Origin: Owenia fusiformis
Taxonomy: Eukaryota > Annelida > Polychaeta > Sabellida > Oweniidae
Direction of reading: 5' to 3'
NCBI GenBank assembly: GCA_903813345.2
Contig: CAIIXF020000009.1
Span: 12,146,030 to 12,210,029, forward strand
Length of the DNA: 64,000 bases
The notes below the pieces were generated by a model. It ran no database searches. It worked only from the letters and a program-made list of their open reading frames with translations, and was not told the DNA's origin. The position numbers and the translations under genes are program-made. The number at the start of each line of letters is the position of its first letter. Position 1 is the first letter of the stretch. Shown here piece after piece: positions 23,058 through 36,700 of this stretch.

Positions 23058-23654
23058 ATTGGTAGAAAGGAGCAAAAACAATTGCACTAAAAAAACAAAA
23101 AATGTTAACAAAACAGTTACATAAAATATTTCTAAATAATTTTCGCATTAAATTGTTGTCAATCAGTCAACATTACATAAAATACCATGTTTTTTTACAG
23201 AATGTTTTCAATGATGGGTTAAAGAGAAAAATATTGTTAAATTCAGTTCTCCATATCGATACATTTCCTTTGCAATACTTATTGAAAGCCCTGTACGCTA
23301 CTCTAATATAAATACCTCAATAAAATAGGGGTACTTTACGATTTAAAACGTATACCTCAGATTACGGACACACAATCTGAACTTGTTGCAAGATGACCCA
23401 GACAAAATATTCCAGATGAAGCAAAACAATACTAAAATACATAAGTGCACTAACTTTTTTACCCTGGATAAGTAGTCAGAATCCCATGCCTTTCTATCGT
23501 TTCCAAAAAATTACTCAACTTATCGGTCTCTTAAATCGATTAATTTATGGCATCCATACTTTTTTGAAAGGTAACACTTTGAGGTTCAATTTTCTGCCGG
23601 ATGCCCTTGCAAACTCTCATTGGTTGCTCTGGTTTGAAGACCTAGATATTTATC

Positions 23655-23995
23655 ATTTTTCATGGCTTTGTATAAAAAACGTCCTACCTCATACCCACCT
23701 ACCCACCTACCTGGGACATGATACAGTCATTGAAGGGTTCAATTTTAAAGATTTTCAAATCTCAAAATAGCTCTAATTATTAACATTTCTACAATTCCGG
23801 CTCTAATTTATGACTAAACGGATGACATATCCATAAATAAAGGCATGTGCAGGTGGGTGCATTGTAATGTGTAATGACCCGAGGGCGAATGCCCGATCTT
23901 TAAAATTGAACCCTTCAAAGACTGAATCATGTCCAACGTACGTGGGTAGGTGGGTATGAGGTAGGAGGTTTTTTATACAAAGCCATTGTTCATGA
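23655..23995. repeat. inverted pair of about 100-bp repeats
   Basis: TGGCTTTGTATAAAAAACGT, CTACCTCATACCCACCTACC and GAAGGGTTCAATTTTAAAGA (23660-23755) recur inverted at about 23895-23995 with few differences. About 140 bp of different sequence lies between. This could be a foldback element or two oppositely oriented copies of one dispersed repeat. Confidence 0.65.
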
Positions 23996-25209
23996 ATGAC
24001 CTTCATTATTTATTGATTAGAAAGTACAGTGTACTGTAAATAATAACCTTGTACTTTAATCCCAGACATAGACTTTGTGCAACAGGCTCATTTATCATTA
24101 ACAGTTTGGTGTTTTTTAACGATACGACTTGATTTCAGTCTCCCGTATTTTAACTTCATATTTCGAAGTGAAACATTGGATTTCGCATATTATTAAGACA
24201 TCATCGTTTTGGTAAGTTTTACAATTAGATTATTTCATGTAAATTCATCTCCAACTGCTCCTTATATCTTGATGGGAGATTCACCTAAATTTTACAGTTA
24301 TTTTAAATATATACAGGATCCTAAGCACAATCTTTCTTACAACAGGATTTTCTGGAAAAAACAAAACCGCCTGGAACATCTTTGCATCTTTGAGGTTGAA
24401 AGTGCAGACGTTAGCCGTTTACGTAACAAAAATGAGGAATTATTTATCAATGCCTGCGTCTCGTGAACTATTCGTTCACAAACGCTCAGTTTTTCTTAAA
24501 CATGTGCTTTGATCTTGATTTTTATTATATTTTTTATTATATTTTACTTTTAATTAATATAATCTACTTAAATATCCCTTTCATATTCAAGGAAATATAG
24601 CATTTCTGGGACCAACATTTTCTTTTGAAACACTGTGACTAGTCGAAATATGTCAGTGTATGCGGTCATGTACATGTAATGTATCGTAGGTGCTCGCGTA
24701 CATTATAGGGAATGCGGTCATTGCAAACATATAACAGCAAATCGAGGTTAGTGATTTAAGTATTCCTACTTGACATTGAGTCTTGAAATGTTGCATACAT
24801 ATTCAATATGAATCGTATGGCAATATAGGAAAGTTTCAGCTCCTACATTCCTGTAATAAAGAAGATATTTGAACAACATTTCGTAACCGTAAACAAAACA
24901 AATGCAAATATGTATCATTTGGATTCAGAACGGTAACAAATGGATGCTATCATAAATAAATTATACTTTTATCATGATGATTTATTTAAAGAAGAACATC
25001 TGGGCAGATTTGTTGTGAATCCATTGCTTGGATAAACATTCCTCATTCAGTGAAGCAATTGATCACACCATTACACACCCTTATGAAGAATTGAGAATTG
25101 ATAGACTAATTATAAATCCATCAACCAGAAAATGCTATTACAGAAGAGAAAAACTATGGTGTCATCTCTCATACTGTGAACTTGAAAAATGCTCCATATC
25201 ATGTAATGA
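23996..25209. other. non-coding stretch, no gene recognised
   Basis: AT-rich sequence without convincing exon structure. A 98-codon open frame at 25028-25324 (RIDRLIINPSTRKCYYRREK, CHLSYCELEKCSISC) runs into the duplicated segment and may be a fragment of a coding exon, but no homology is recognised. Confidence 0.45.
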
Positions 25210-26357
25210 TGACGATGAAAATATTGAAATCATTTACAACAATCAAGTGAATTCAGGGCCAAAGACTCATCAATCCACTGTTTTACCAAAAACACCAAGT
25301 TCAGGAGCAATTAACATCCCTTGACAGTGACGATGAGCAATCGACAGATGGACCATCCGTAAATCTCGATGATTTTGTAAGCTCAGCTGAGCGAGCCTAC
25401 ATATTCCTGAAAACAAATGATTCAAATACAAGAATACTAATATCGATTTACAGTTATTTTTAAAATAGTGGTAAATGTAATCTATCCAATCACCAATATA
25501 GCATTGTTATTGTTTTTGGACACTGTGGTTTATTTCACCGCTCAATGTTCTCAACAAGTGAGATGCAGAAAGGAAACTGAATATTTTTGGTTCATGGGCT
25601 TTCTGTTGCATGGGAAGTTTTTAAAGTAAAACTTCATTCATTTTTACTTTTAATTCTTATGTTAATAAAAAATGGTCTGGGTCAACACAGGCTTCGATAA
25701 AAAATATTGCTGTACCACATCGGTGGAGAAGGCCATGGGTATAGTAGTTCTTATTTAAACATTCTGTGTTATAATACGACAGTTATAATATAAAATATTG
25801 AAATCATTTACAACAATCAAGTGAATTCAGGGCCAAAGACTCATCAATCCACTGTTTTACCAAAAACACCAAGTTCAGGAGCAATTAACATCCCTTGACA
25901 GTGACGATGAGCAATCGACAGATGGACCATCCGTAAATCTCGATGATTTTGTAAGCTCAGCTGAGCGAGCCTACATATTCCTGAAAACAAATGATTCAAA
26001 TACAAGAATACTAATATCGATTTACAGTTATTTTTAAAATAGTGGTAAATGTAATCTATCCAATCACCAATATAGCATTGTTATTGTTTTTGGACACTGT
26101 GGTTTATTTCACCGCTCAATGTTCTCAACAAGTGAGATGCAGAAAGGAAACTGAATATTTTTGGTTCATGGGCTTTCTGTTGCATGGGAAGTTTTTAAAG
26201 TAAAACTTCATTCATTTTTACTTTTAATTCTTATGTTAATAAAAAATGGTCTGGGTCAACACAGGCTTCGATAAAAAATATTGCTGTACCACATCGGTGG
26301 AGAAGGCCATGGGTATAGTAGTTCTTATTTAAACATTCTGTGTTATAATACGACAGT
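25210..26357 (+). repeat. 574-bp tandem duplication
   Basis: The segment from AATATTGAAATCATTTACAA (about 25219) to ATAATACGACAGT (25783) is repeated essentially unchanged from about 25793 to 26357, a constant offset of 574 bp. By eye, no difference is evident over long stretches. It is either a very recent duplication or an assembly duplication of haplotypes or overlapping reads. Confidence 0.85.
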
Positions 26358-26510
26358 CTATTAAGAATTGCTTTAATACAAACTGACATGTATGCTAATC
26401 TTATTAATGATAATTTTGAATAATCTTGTCGGAATTCTGGCCGATCTAGAAACCACCACTTTATTTTCTTGTCCATCATCTACACTTAAAAATATACACT
26501 ATGACATCAT

Positions 26511-28250
26511 ACTATGTCCCGATCTCATGTACATTTACAGAATTACTAACACGTAATGGTACATCTATTTTCGGACGACTCTTGAACAATGGTTTTAGCA
26601 TAATATATAACCTGTTAGATATCAAAACATAGGTAATTGAAATGAAAATTATATGGTATACTAATATTTAATTTTTATTTCCTACTTTTTAGATAAGGGA
26701 CGCTTAAAAGACTCTATTGAGTTTTAAAGTGCACATTTTTACCATGTAAAACGTTGCATTTGATAATTTTGAAATATGGTAATTTGGTCATAACTTTTTT
26801 ATTCCTTAACCAATTTAGTTCAAATTTGGTATGGGACAAAAATTGCTGATGGGCGTTTATGACGTCACGTGATCTTGTGACGTCATCAATGCATATCCGC
26901 CATCTTGGATGCCCAAGAAATAGTAAAAATGTGTAAAACTCGAAAAATAAATGTTGGTAAGGACCTTAGGCCCTTATTATCTTATTTAAAAATCAAACCT
27001 ATGAAAAAGATGTCATTAATACTTATTCTATATATGTTCAACTAGAACTTAACGTTAAAAATATATGTTTTGTATTTAATTTGTTTACATAGCAAGCATT
27101 TTGCGACTTGTGTCTGTTTTGTACCAAGAAAAAAATTGATAGAAATATGGCGGGTTTCAAAGACTCTCGTCATTTAAATACACGAAATTATGTTTTTCTA
27201 GTGACATTCAACTAGATATTTTATAATGTCATAAAAGCATTGCCCTTGTACTACATATACTATAATTTTAAGTTCAGTTGCATTGCTTTGCATGTATTTG
27301 GACCAGGTAATATGACTTGGTCAAATTCAGCATTCTTTTGTTCCAAAATATTTTGACGTTGTAAAAATTGATTAGGGTGTTAATAGCAGTCTAAAATGAT
27401 ATCAGGAAAACAAATGATAACATATTTGGTATGTAGAGAATGCTCATAGCCCATATTTTATGATTCATCACGTTTAACATCTTTAGATTAAGCTAAGTAT
27501 GAGATTTTCCTTTAAACGTGCGTGACAGAGAATTGTCCCATCTCGATTTTTCTTCCTTTGAATTTTAGTAGGCTGAATCCAGGGAAGAAAGGAATGAATA
27601 TAAACTTTGAAAATATATGATATTATATTATCATAAAAATGCTCATAAACTCAAGATTCCAATGATATATCACATGACTATCATCCCTTCATAGATCTTT
27701 AGTTATTGTTTAATATGTGCGTGACATAATTTGTCCCATCGACGATTTTTTTACAAAAATAGAGAAATACGACGTCATATCAGCGCTACAGCAAATCGTG
27801 AAGAACAAAATGCTCTCAAGTCGTGGCATGATAGTATTTTGAACAAAATATTTTAAATGATCGGTTTTTGAGGACGGTAGTGAATTAGACCATTCAAGGG
27901 GTTATATAGAAAGATTCTTCACATGTAGTTCAGACAATTTTAATTATTCTGAGTAGCGGATAGTCATTAATACTGATAGCGGAAAGTCATTTATCATTTA
28001 AGTGTTCATATTTAATTTCGTTATTTTATTTCAATTTGATACCATATTAACACGTATAATCTAGCGTTCTTGTTCATTTAATGACTAAAATGCATATACG
28101 ACCTGAAAGCCCGTGTCTAAATCTACAAAATAATGTTTACTTTATTTGGATTAAATAACAATTGATGACACCTCAAAGCATCAACAGGCGGCCGTTTTAG
28201 CATTATTTTCACTGTTTGCAACGTAAATGTACATGAGATCGGGACATAGT
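26511..28250. mobile_element. 1.74-kb element with 28-bp perfect terminal inverted repeats
   Basis: ACTATGTCCCGATCTCATG begins a 28-bp sequence at 26511-26538 that recurs exactly inverted at 28223-28250. Identity stops abruptly inside. The interior is AT-rich with a TGACGTCA/CACGTGA patch near 26860 and no transposase frame. Related flanking text (CTTGTCCATCATCTAC) occurs at 26468 and again near 28300, so a local duplication also exists outside the TIRs. The superfamily is not determined; target duplication is unclear. Confidence 0.6.
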
Positions 28251-28472
28251 TTACATATTTAAGTGAAATCCATATTCGATCTAGTTAACATTTACTTTCT
28301 TGTCCATCATCTACTCTTAAAGATATATACTATGATATTTTAAAGTGAAATGCCTATTAGATCTAGTAAACATATACAGTAATGTAGATTTTCCTGATAT
28401 CACACATGACTTTATCACCAGGCTTCAAATGCGCATCATATACTACTGTAAAAGTTCATTTTTGTTGTATTA

Positions 28473-29712
28473 TTGTTAATAATACAAAATATAGTAAATG
28501 AATATAAATATTTGGGATTTGTTTTAAAAAGCTCTGGGAGTTTGAAACATGGCATATCAGAATTAAGTAAGAAGGCGATGAAAGTTATTTTTATGATGAG
28601 ACAAAATTTTAAGTTTTCAACTATCAATGTAGAATTGCACACAAAAATCTTTGACATGTGTGTTAAGCCTATATTATTATACGGAAGTGAATTTTGGTCA
28701 ATGCTTCACTTGAAAGTTGACAGGAGGATTAGTCAAGGGGACCTTAAACTAGAGAGTTCTTATGAAGACTTTATTCCTGAAAAAATACACAATAAATTTT
28801 GCAAATTCCTTTTAGGGGTTAACAAATATACTTCAAGTTATGCCGTTAAAAAAGATTTAGGAAGATTTCCATTAGCTATAGACTCACTTATATATTCCAT
28901 AAAATATTGGTTGAAATGTGTGCATCAAACAAACGCGGATAGCTTAATAAATATATCATTTCGGGATAAAAATAACATATATGTCAAACATATGGAATGC
29001 ATATTAAAGTACTTTCATTTTCAACATGTCTTTGAAAATGGGAGTACGTTTGGAATAAAACGATTACTAAAAGCAATTAAACTTGAAATGCAAATAAAAT
29101 ATATAGAACTTAATGATAGAGCTATAAGGGAAAATAGAAAACTTGGAAATTATATGAAAATTGATTACAATCTGGAAAGATATTTAACATTAAGCGTGAA
29201 CAAAATGTTAATTTTTAAAATGGCCAGGTTTAGATTAGCAAACCATAATTTAAGAATTGAAACAGGGAGACACGAGAAAAAGAAAAAAGATGGCACTAAA
29301 CAGCATCGACTTGAAATAAATGAAAGAATTTGTCAGATTTGCAATAAGGGGGAAGTAGAGGATGAAAAGCATTTTCTTCTTGTGTGTGATGGCTATAAAA
29401 AATGTAGATTTGATTTTTTTAATAAACTAAGTTTTATTGACACATTTGATAATATGTCGGATAAAGAAAAATATAACTTTTTGATGACTTCTGATGATTT
29501 TGAAATTGTTAACGAATTGATACATTTTATAAATAAACTTTTTAATCAGCGTCGGGAGCTATTTGAAAAAGGAAAGATTGTATGATGGTATTTGTGAAAC
29601 AATGCATGTTGTTTTTTTTAACTGTATAATTATATGTAAATGTCTTGTAATTGATTTTGTGAGGAAACCAAGTGTTTGGTTTGAAACACAATAAAATCTT
29701 GAATCTTGAATC
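28473..29712 (+). pseudogene. 5'-truncated LINE, RT C-terminal and tail domain
   Basis: One open frame of about 370 codons (to TGA near 29585) starts within the RT thumb region: NEYKYLGFVLKSSGSLKHG, KIFDMCVKPILLYGSEFW, IHNKFCKFLLGVNKYTSSYA and LGRFPLAIDSLIYSIKYW. It ends with a Cys/His knuckle (ICQICNKGEVEDEKHFLLVC). The YADD catalytic block is missing because the copy is 5' truncated. The 3' end has AATAAAATCTTGAATC repeated, a short tandem tail typical of some LINEs. The frame is uninterrupted, so the insertion is fairly recent. The exact clade was not assigned. Confidence 0.8.
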
Positions 29713-30262
29713 TCTTGTTTCTACTAAAGTTTATATGTAACCATAGCTATTTCATCCTATTGTATCTGGTGAAAGCGTTTAAGAAATATATGTAAAATAT
29801 TAAAAATAAACAAATTCAAAATAATTCAATTACAACCTAGTCAGTCTGATTGAATTGAATCCAATAATAAAATCCACTGATTCACACGATACATCATAAT
29901 CAAATTGCTCTGGTTTGGTAAATCAATGAAGTATGATATCCACGGATGAGTAAATATAGATCGTTTAAACAAAAGTGCAAATATGTTCCATTGAAAAGTA
30001 CAGAGGCGGGTACTTTCGACACATTACATGAATATGACTCCATCCACATATTTCGACATATTTCACAGTGTGAAAAACAACAATTTATTACAAAATATCA
30101 AAATTGTACACCCCCAAGTCACAATAAAACATTTGATTTGATTTCTCATAGTCTTCTAAATTTCAAAATGTAAAAATTTGCTAATTAAAGACAAAATCTG
30201 GTCATTAAGCAAGAAGTACATATTGGTCAGTCAGGATAAAAAAAAGTGACGTAAGCTGGTAG
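29713..30262. other. non-coding stretch upstream of FAXC exon
   Basis: Nothing supported beyond short ORFs. A 5' untranslated exon of FAXC must lie upstream of 30736, because a 3' splice site precedes the start codon, but it was not located here. Confidence 0.4.
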
Positions 30263-30644
30263 AGTCCATTTCACTGCTTCATTTCGTCAGTAAAACGGCA
30301 AAAATAAGAAATTGGGAGACCATTGTGCAATAATATATGGAAAAGTATATTCATAATGTACATGAATGCCATTTGTATATTTCAGATTTTTTAGTTTTTT
30401 GTGCAATAAGCCTATGCCGTCTTGTAATTTGAAGAATTTTAGCCATGTTAATCTTATTGAAAATAACACGGCAGAGAAACATCCAAATATAGGAGGCCAC
30501 ACACTTTATAAGCCAAACTAGAAGCAATCCAAGATATACAAATGTCATTCATGTACATTATGAATAAACTTTTCCATATATTATTGGTCTCCCAATTTCT
30601 TATTTTTGCCGTTCTACTGACGAAATGAAGCAGTGAAATGGACT
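30263..30644. mobile_element. foldback/MITE-like element, about 115-bp arms
   Basis: AGTCCATTTCACTGCTTCAT at 30263 and its inverse ending at 30644 bound a segment whose arms match for about 115 bp, including GGCAAAAATAAGAAATTGGG and ATTCATAATGTACATGAATG. The centre is about 150 bp. No ORF of substance. It lies about 90 bp upstream of the first FAXC coding exon. Confidence 0.7.
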
Positions 30645-30737
30645 TCTAGATACGAAAATATTTGGTCAAATATGGTAAGTTATCAGCTCCTTAATTAGAG
30701 GTCCTAGAAATTTCATATAAACAAATTATTTTCAGCA

Positions 30738-33700
30738 ATGTCGGAAACCAAGGAGGCAAGTGTGAAGATTGTAACTATTAAAAGGTTCAAATTTATCCCA
30801 AACGTATCACCATTTTCTCTGGCATTGGAAACATTTATGAGACTGGCGAAAATACAATATGAAGTAAGTGGACGGAAAGGATCGCAACAGATTTCGGACA
30901 TTCATACGTTGTTTGTTTGTTTGTTTGTTTGTTTGTTTGTTTGTTTGTTTATCTTTATTTCCTTCTCGAAGAAGGGCTTTTTTAAAAAATAATTATACAA
31001 GCAGTTATTTACAAACAATTATTTACAAAATAAATATATTTACATTAGTAAGACCATGTTTTACTGCATGCATACAGGGTGTCCGGAAAGTAAAGATGCA
31101 AATGCTCTAATTTCAATAGATTTACCTGTTTTAGATGAAATTGCTACAGATTGTAGAATGGCATAATAACAATATATCCTGCAACTGTCATAATATATTG
31201 TTTCAAAATGAAAAAGTTATGTATTTTATGGTAACAGGAGTCGGGGGTATGTGGAGCAACGCCACTATTGTGTTTTATAATTCTCTTTCCTGCTCATACC
31301 ATCTGTACACTCAATCATATGTTCCTATTTAACATTAAATTATGTATCATACAGACTAAGGATTAGTACTTCTTTAACATTATTTGGTCATTTGCCTCCC
31401 ACCATTATCTAAACATTTGTGGTGCATCTTGGCCGGAGATTCAAAGACCTGACAATTCCGATGCTGTCCATCTTTCAGATTTGCTGATAACATTGGCTTC
31501 CAGATGAGTCTCATTTTTATGTTAAACTTCAAACAAATATCGCTATTAGATATTCATTAACGTAGAAATATAACTGGACTATTTTTTATATTTATTTATT
31601 TGAATCACTTTTAAAACAGTGGCACACACATTGAAAATATGGTGCATCCACATACAAACATGCTTATACAATTGCAGTCAAAATTAAAATACATAAGAAT
31701 GTCACTAAAATTACATCAAACCTTATTACAGGGAATATAAATTGCTTTCAGATATTTCTTTACACACTAGCTTTATCACCCATGGTCAAGCATATTTTAA
31801 TAATATTATGGATTCTAATATGATACGTGACGTCACAATACGAGAACAATTTATTTACTGGTCTATATTGGAGTATGTATGACCACCAAAATTCATAAAT
31901 GCAAATACATGTATATGTTTTTCTTGTCTGTTTACCATATTAGAATCGTAACAAAGACCTCGATTTTATGATTTATGACAAATATATGACCTCAAATTTT
32001 ATTCTGGCCATTGCCAAAGACCTCAATCTCTTCTCATAAAATCTCTTTAAAAGTCTTTATTCCTTAAATATTAGCAGAAATAAGGCTAGATGACAATTGT
32101 TCCTCACAGGAGTTTATCACCTTCAGAAAGAAGTTAGTTCTTTCATTGTTAAAATGACACACAAACATACGATGCTGGATAGAGTCCTTGACATTCATAT
32201 CACATAAATTACATAACCAATTACCTTGGCCTCATCGCTCCTTGTCAGTATTCAGACCAAAACACCCTGATCTTGCCTTGAATTTCAGTTTCTGACCATA
32301 AAAGTCGACATCAGTCTTAAGGTAGTTTTAATGTGAAAACAAAATTGTTTTTAAGGAGCTGTACAGAACATATCAGGGGAATATATGTACAAAAAGGTTA
32401 ATGTCAAGACATTCAATTGTAAGATGTGTTTACACTAGTACTGTGTCTCAAAACGCAAAATATTGATGCAAAAGAAATTGAAAAGGCAGGGGTGGAAGGG
32501 GTTGAAAATCAGGACAACATTTCAGAAAAACACGTGGGTGGGTTGTTTGCACCTTCCCTGTCTCAAAGTCTAAAGTATCTTAACATATGAGTATTTTCCC
32601 TGTAGGTACTGCATTGCCTAACATATCCTCAGACAAAATCCAACATGTGACTGTCTAAAATCTGTTGCTATACTTTCCGTGCTCCTTTTCAAACTTTTGT
32701 GGATTCTTTACAAAGTCCTTAACATCAAAGTACTTATTACAACGTGTGTTATTCAAGGAAATAACTTAAAAAGCACAAGAAAGAATTTATCAACAAAAGT
32801 ATTCAAACATAGTTTACACTGATGAGATAAATGAAACACAAAGCATTGAGTCTGTGCTTCAATATTTTAATGAAAATAGCTATGTTCCTTAAATCATTCA
32901 AGACGAGACCAGTTATAAAATATAATCTATAACAATATATTTAAGATAACATTGAATGAAATAAAAAAAATGCTGATATCTGTATTCGAAAAAATAATTT
33001 GTAGTTTGGGTGAAGAAATAAGATACAATGTGACTTACCATTACGTCAGATTGAAGCCGTTCACTGATGTATTTTTATTAGGTTGAATTTGCAAACAAAC
33101 TCACCGAAAACAAGGAAACTGGACAACTGCCATTCGCCATTGTGAATGGAGTACAAGTGAATGACTCACAAAAGATTATGAGGTAAACACTCAGATAATT
33201 TTAGCTTTTCTAGACACGCAAATTTCCATTAAGATGTTTATCACGAAAAAAGGCTTGTTGTAGAACTATTCGTATGACAAAACAATCAAAGTCAAAAATA
33301 AATCGCCAGATCTGATCAGAGCAAGCAGAGCAATTGATCTGGTGCTTTACCAAGGCATATTTTAAACAGGTTTCTAAAAAGGTATAGATCGATAGATATA
33401 TAAGACTTGAAATAGTAACACCCCAGTCACATTTCCTACGGCGACCTTGCGGTTTATCATTTCTGCGGCCAGTAGCTTTTCTACGCTCGCCGCAGAATTT
33501 CTGCGCTCTCATACTTTTGCAGTCACATTTCCCACGGCAGCCACACGGTGAATTTTAAATTTATATTGATAAATAATAGTTTTTTTTCATTTTATTTACA
33601 TCAGGACAATTTATAAATGTTATTCAAAGTGCTAGGATGTAATATCAAATGAAAGGTGATCGTTAAACATTGACAAATAATGATTCAATCTTGTTGAGCC

Positions 33701-36700
33701 AGTTGATTTCTACGGGGACCTCAGAAATGAACAAATATTATAACTCCGAGTTATAATTTCTACGCCTTCCCTGCGGCCTGTAAAAATCTGCATACGCCGT
33801 ACGGAGGCCGCAAGGCGAGCGTAGTTTTTCTACGCTCGCCGCAGAAATTCAACGATTTAATTGTTCTGCGGTCGACTTGCGGCCGCCGTGCGACAAATGT
33901 GACTGGGGTGTAAATGTTTAATCAATATTTTGACCACCCTGACATATATAAAAGGCCTTCGTGTATAATTGGTAAAATTATAGGAGAAAAACGATCTTAC
34001 GGAATACAGGCCTAAGACGTCTGCGTCGTTTTAAATACATATAGTGGAGTCAGATAGGTGTTCAATTGCACATGCTATATATAGCACCATTTTTTGACAT
34101 AAGTATCACTCATACATAGTACTATATTTTTGAGATCTAACGAAGTGGTGTTGAAAAGTGGCCCTATTTGATTATAGCAGGCACAGGACACTTTAGTAAA
34201 GCCGTATTGATAGCCGTTTATAATGGCAGCCAATGGGGAATTTCAAAAATTCAAATGCAAATATCTTTGGAACTAGGTAAAAGAAAAAAATTAACCCTTC
34301 TTATTTTGAAGATAATCATGTTATTGTAACAACCTGAAAATATGGGCTTTATTTATTTAAAGTTGTTCTGCAGTGGATCTTTTCAAGATTGATAAATTAA
34401 CATGGAGCTCAATGTAAATGTCCGAAATTTCCAAGGCCTGCTATTATCAAATGGGGCCACTTTTCAACACCACTTCGTTAGGTATCAAAAATATATGTAT
34501 TAGTGATACTTATGTCAAAAATGGTGCTATATATGTATAGCATGTGCAATTCTAGTTTTTTGCCTTAATTGACTCCACTAATAACTGTGAGGTTAGACAA
34601 AACTGTCTTCAAACAAGTGATAAATTAAATAAAGAGAACTTATACATGAACTAGTAATTTATTATGAACCCTCTTACGCGGGATATGGCATATATTCATG
34701 GTCGCACGGTTAATCGGGCAATCATAAACGACGACGCGGAGAATTGATACTTCAGCTGCTAGGGGACCATGATTTTACCTGTTCAGGTAAACCTTCTCTT
34801 TAAAACGTGAAGTTTAACATTCCTATTGCCAAGTACTTTGATTATTGTATATTACCACTCTTCACCATTCTAATCAATCACTGGTTTAATATTATGTATT
34901 GCCACTTAAAATTGGTATTTTTCAGCTATCTCAGTGAGCTATTTGATGTTGACCTTGACAGTGAATTAAGCCCAGTAGAGAAGGTCATCTCCCATGCATT
35001 TCAGAAAATGATGAATGAATTCACTGTCTTGTAAGTTATTAAATATGTGGATTTAAAGATAGTTACACAGTGGTAAAAGGAATGCTCTAAAACCCTTCGA
35101 CCATCGACTTATTGTATTTTCAGAAATTCTTGAAATAAAACGTTAGAAAAACCCTTCGACCTACGATCTATTGGGTTCTGAATTGAGGCTCATAAATTCG
35201 TACTCACATTGATATATGTAGTAAATGATGTGTCCCAGGAGATTGTTCCCTACCTCTTCCATTAAAGAATATGCACAATGGCAATGAGGGGGGGGGGGGT
35301 CTGCGCAAAGTTCCGTTTTTGGTTCGGTAAATGAGCATTAAATCCATTAAATTTGATTTGATTAAATTATTAAAATGTATGCGCCATCGATAACTGAAAT
35401 AAGAACATATAATTTGAAATAGGTATCACTTACGTTTATAAATTTTATCATATAAATTATCAAGAAGGAAATTACACTTTTATTCCAATAACTGATCAAT
35501 CTTTTGACCTACTCTCTACTTATGATAGAGAGGTTAATGGCATTTTACTTCGGTTAGACACAAATAAAGCTACTGGCCCTTAAATGTTAAGCAATATAAT
35601 GCTTAAAATGGCAGCACAATCACTTTTTACCTATATTATCAAAATTGTTAAACAAAATGTTCATTCTTAATAAATACCCCCAACCATGGAAGGTAGGCCA
35701 CACTGTAGCAATTCTCAAAATTAAAGACAAAACAGATGTTAAAAATTATAGACCAATAACTCTCCTGAGCTGTATATCTAAAGTTGGAGAACGCGTAATC
35801 TTCAACGCGTAAGACTTTTTGACCATCTCATTGTGAACAATTTGTTTTATAACATTCAAAGTGGCTTCTTGCCAGGTCACAGCACCCAGTCAAAGCTTCT
35901 GAGTATAATTGATGTTATAACTAATGAAATTGAAAATGGGGCCAATGTAAGGGGGATATCTTGACATTTCAGCTGCCTTTGATTCAATGCCCCATGGGCT
36001 ACTATTAAACAAACTGAAAATGTATGGTTTTGGTCATAACATCATAGAATTAATGAAATCTTACCTGTTAAACAGACAAGTTAAAGTTGTACTGGATGGG
36101 CAAGAGTCTGAACTATCTGAGATGAACCATATAAACCCAAGAGTACCTCAAGGCTCCATCTTAAGTGCGCTCTTAGATTTGACTTATTTTGATCCAAGAA
36201 AGCGTGAAAGTTTGACCCTAGATATTTTCCTTGGTAATGGCAAGTTACCAAGAGTAAACAATCACAAGCACATGGGCTTGATTTTGAAAAAATCTCAATT
36301 TTGACTATCACATTACTGATATTGCAGCAAGAATAGATAAACTCATAAATCCGTTAAAAGTCTTCAGTAAGAAAATAAGTTGAAACACCTTGGAACAATT
36401 TTTAAGTCTTTTATTTTGCCACTCTTTGATTATTGTGATATTCTTTACGGGTGTGCAAATTTGACAAAACTACAACTATTAGACCACCTTTACTATAAAG
36501 CTGCAATTATTTGTTCAGGTGCCATGCATGGGACATCAGCCATAAAAGTGTTACATAATTTAAATTGGCCCACACTCTCAAATAGACGTCAATATCGTAG
36601 AGCTATCTGTATGTATAGAGCTCACAACTTGCTGCCTTCTTATGTCACTTAGATATTTGAACCTCTAAATAGAAATCAAACACATGATCTGGGACACCAA

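Noticed and set aside
30909-30992. ORFs through the GTTT repeat extending the first FAXC exon
   Set aside because: The exon ends at a clear GTAAGT donor at 30864; the VCLF repeat is intronic microsatellite.
33210-33512. 100-codon minus-strand ORF with Arg-rich start
   Set aside because: It overlaps the end of the 33419-33910 MITE and FAXC intron 2 and shows no exon signals.
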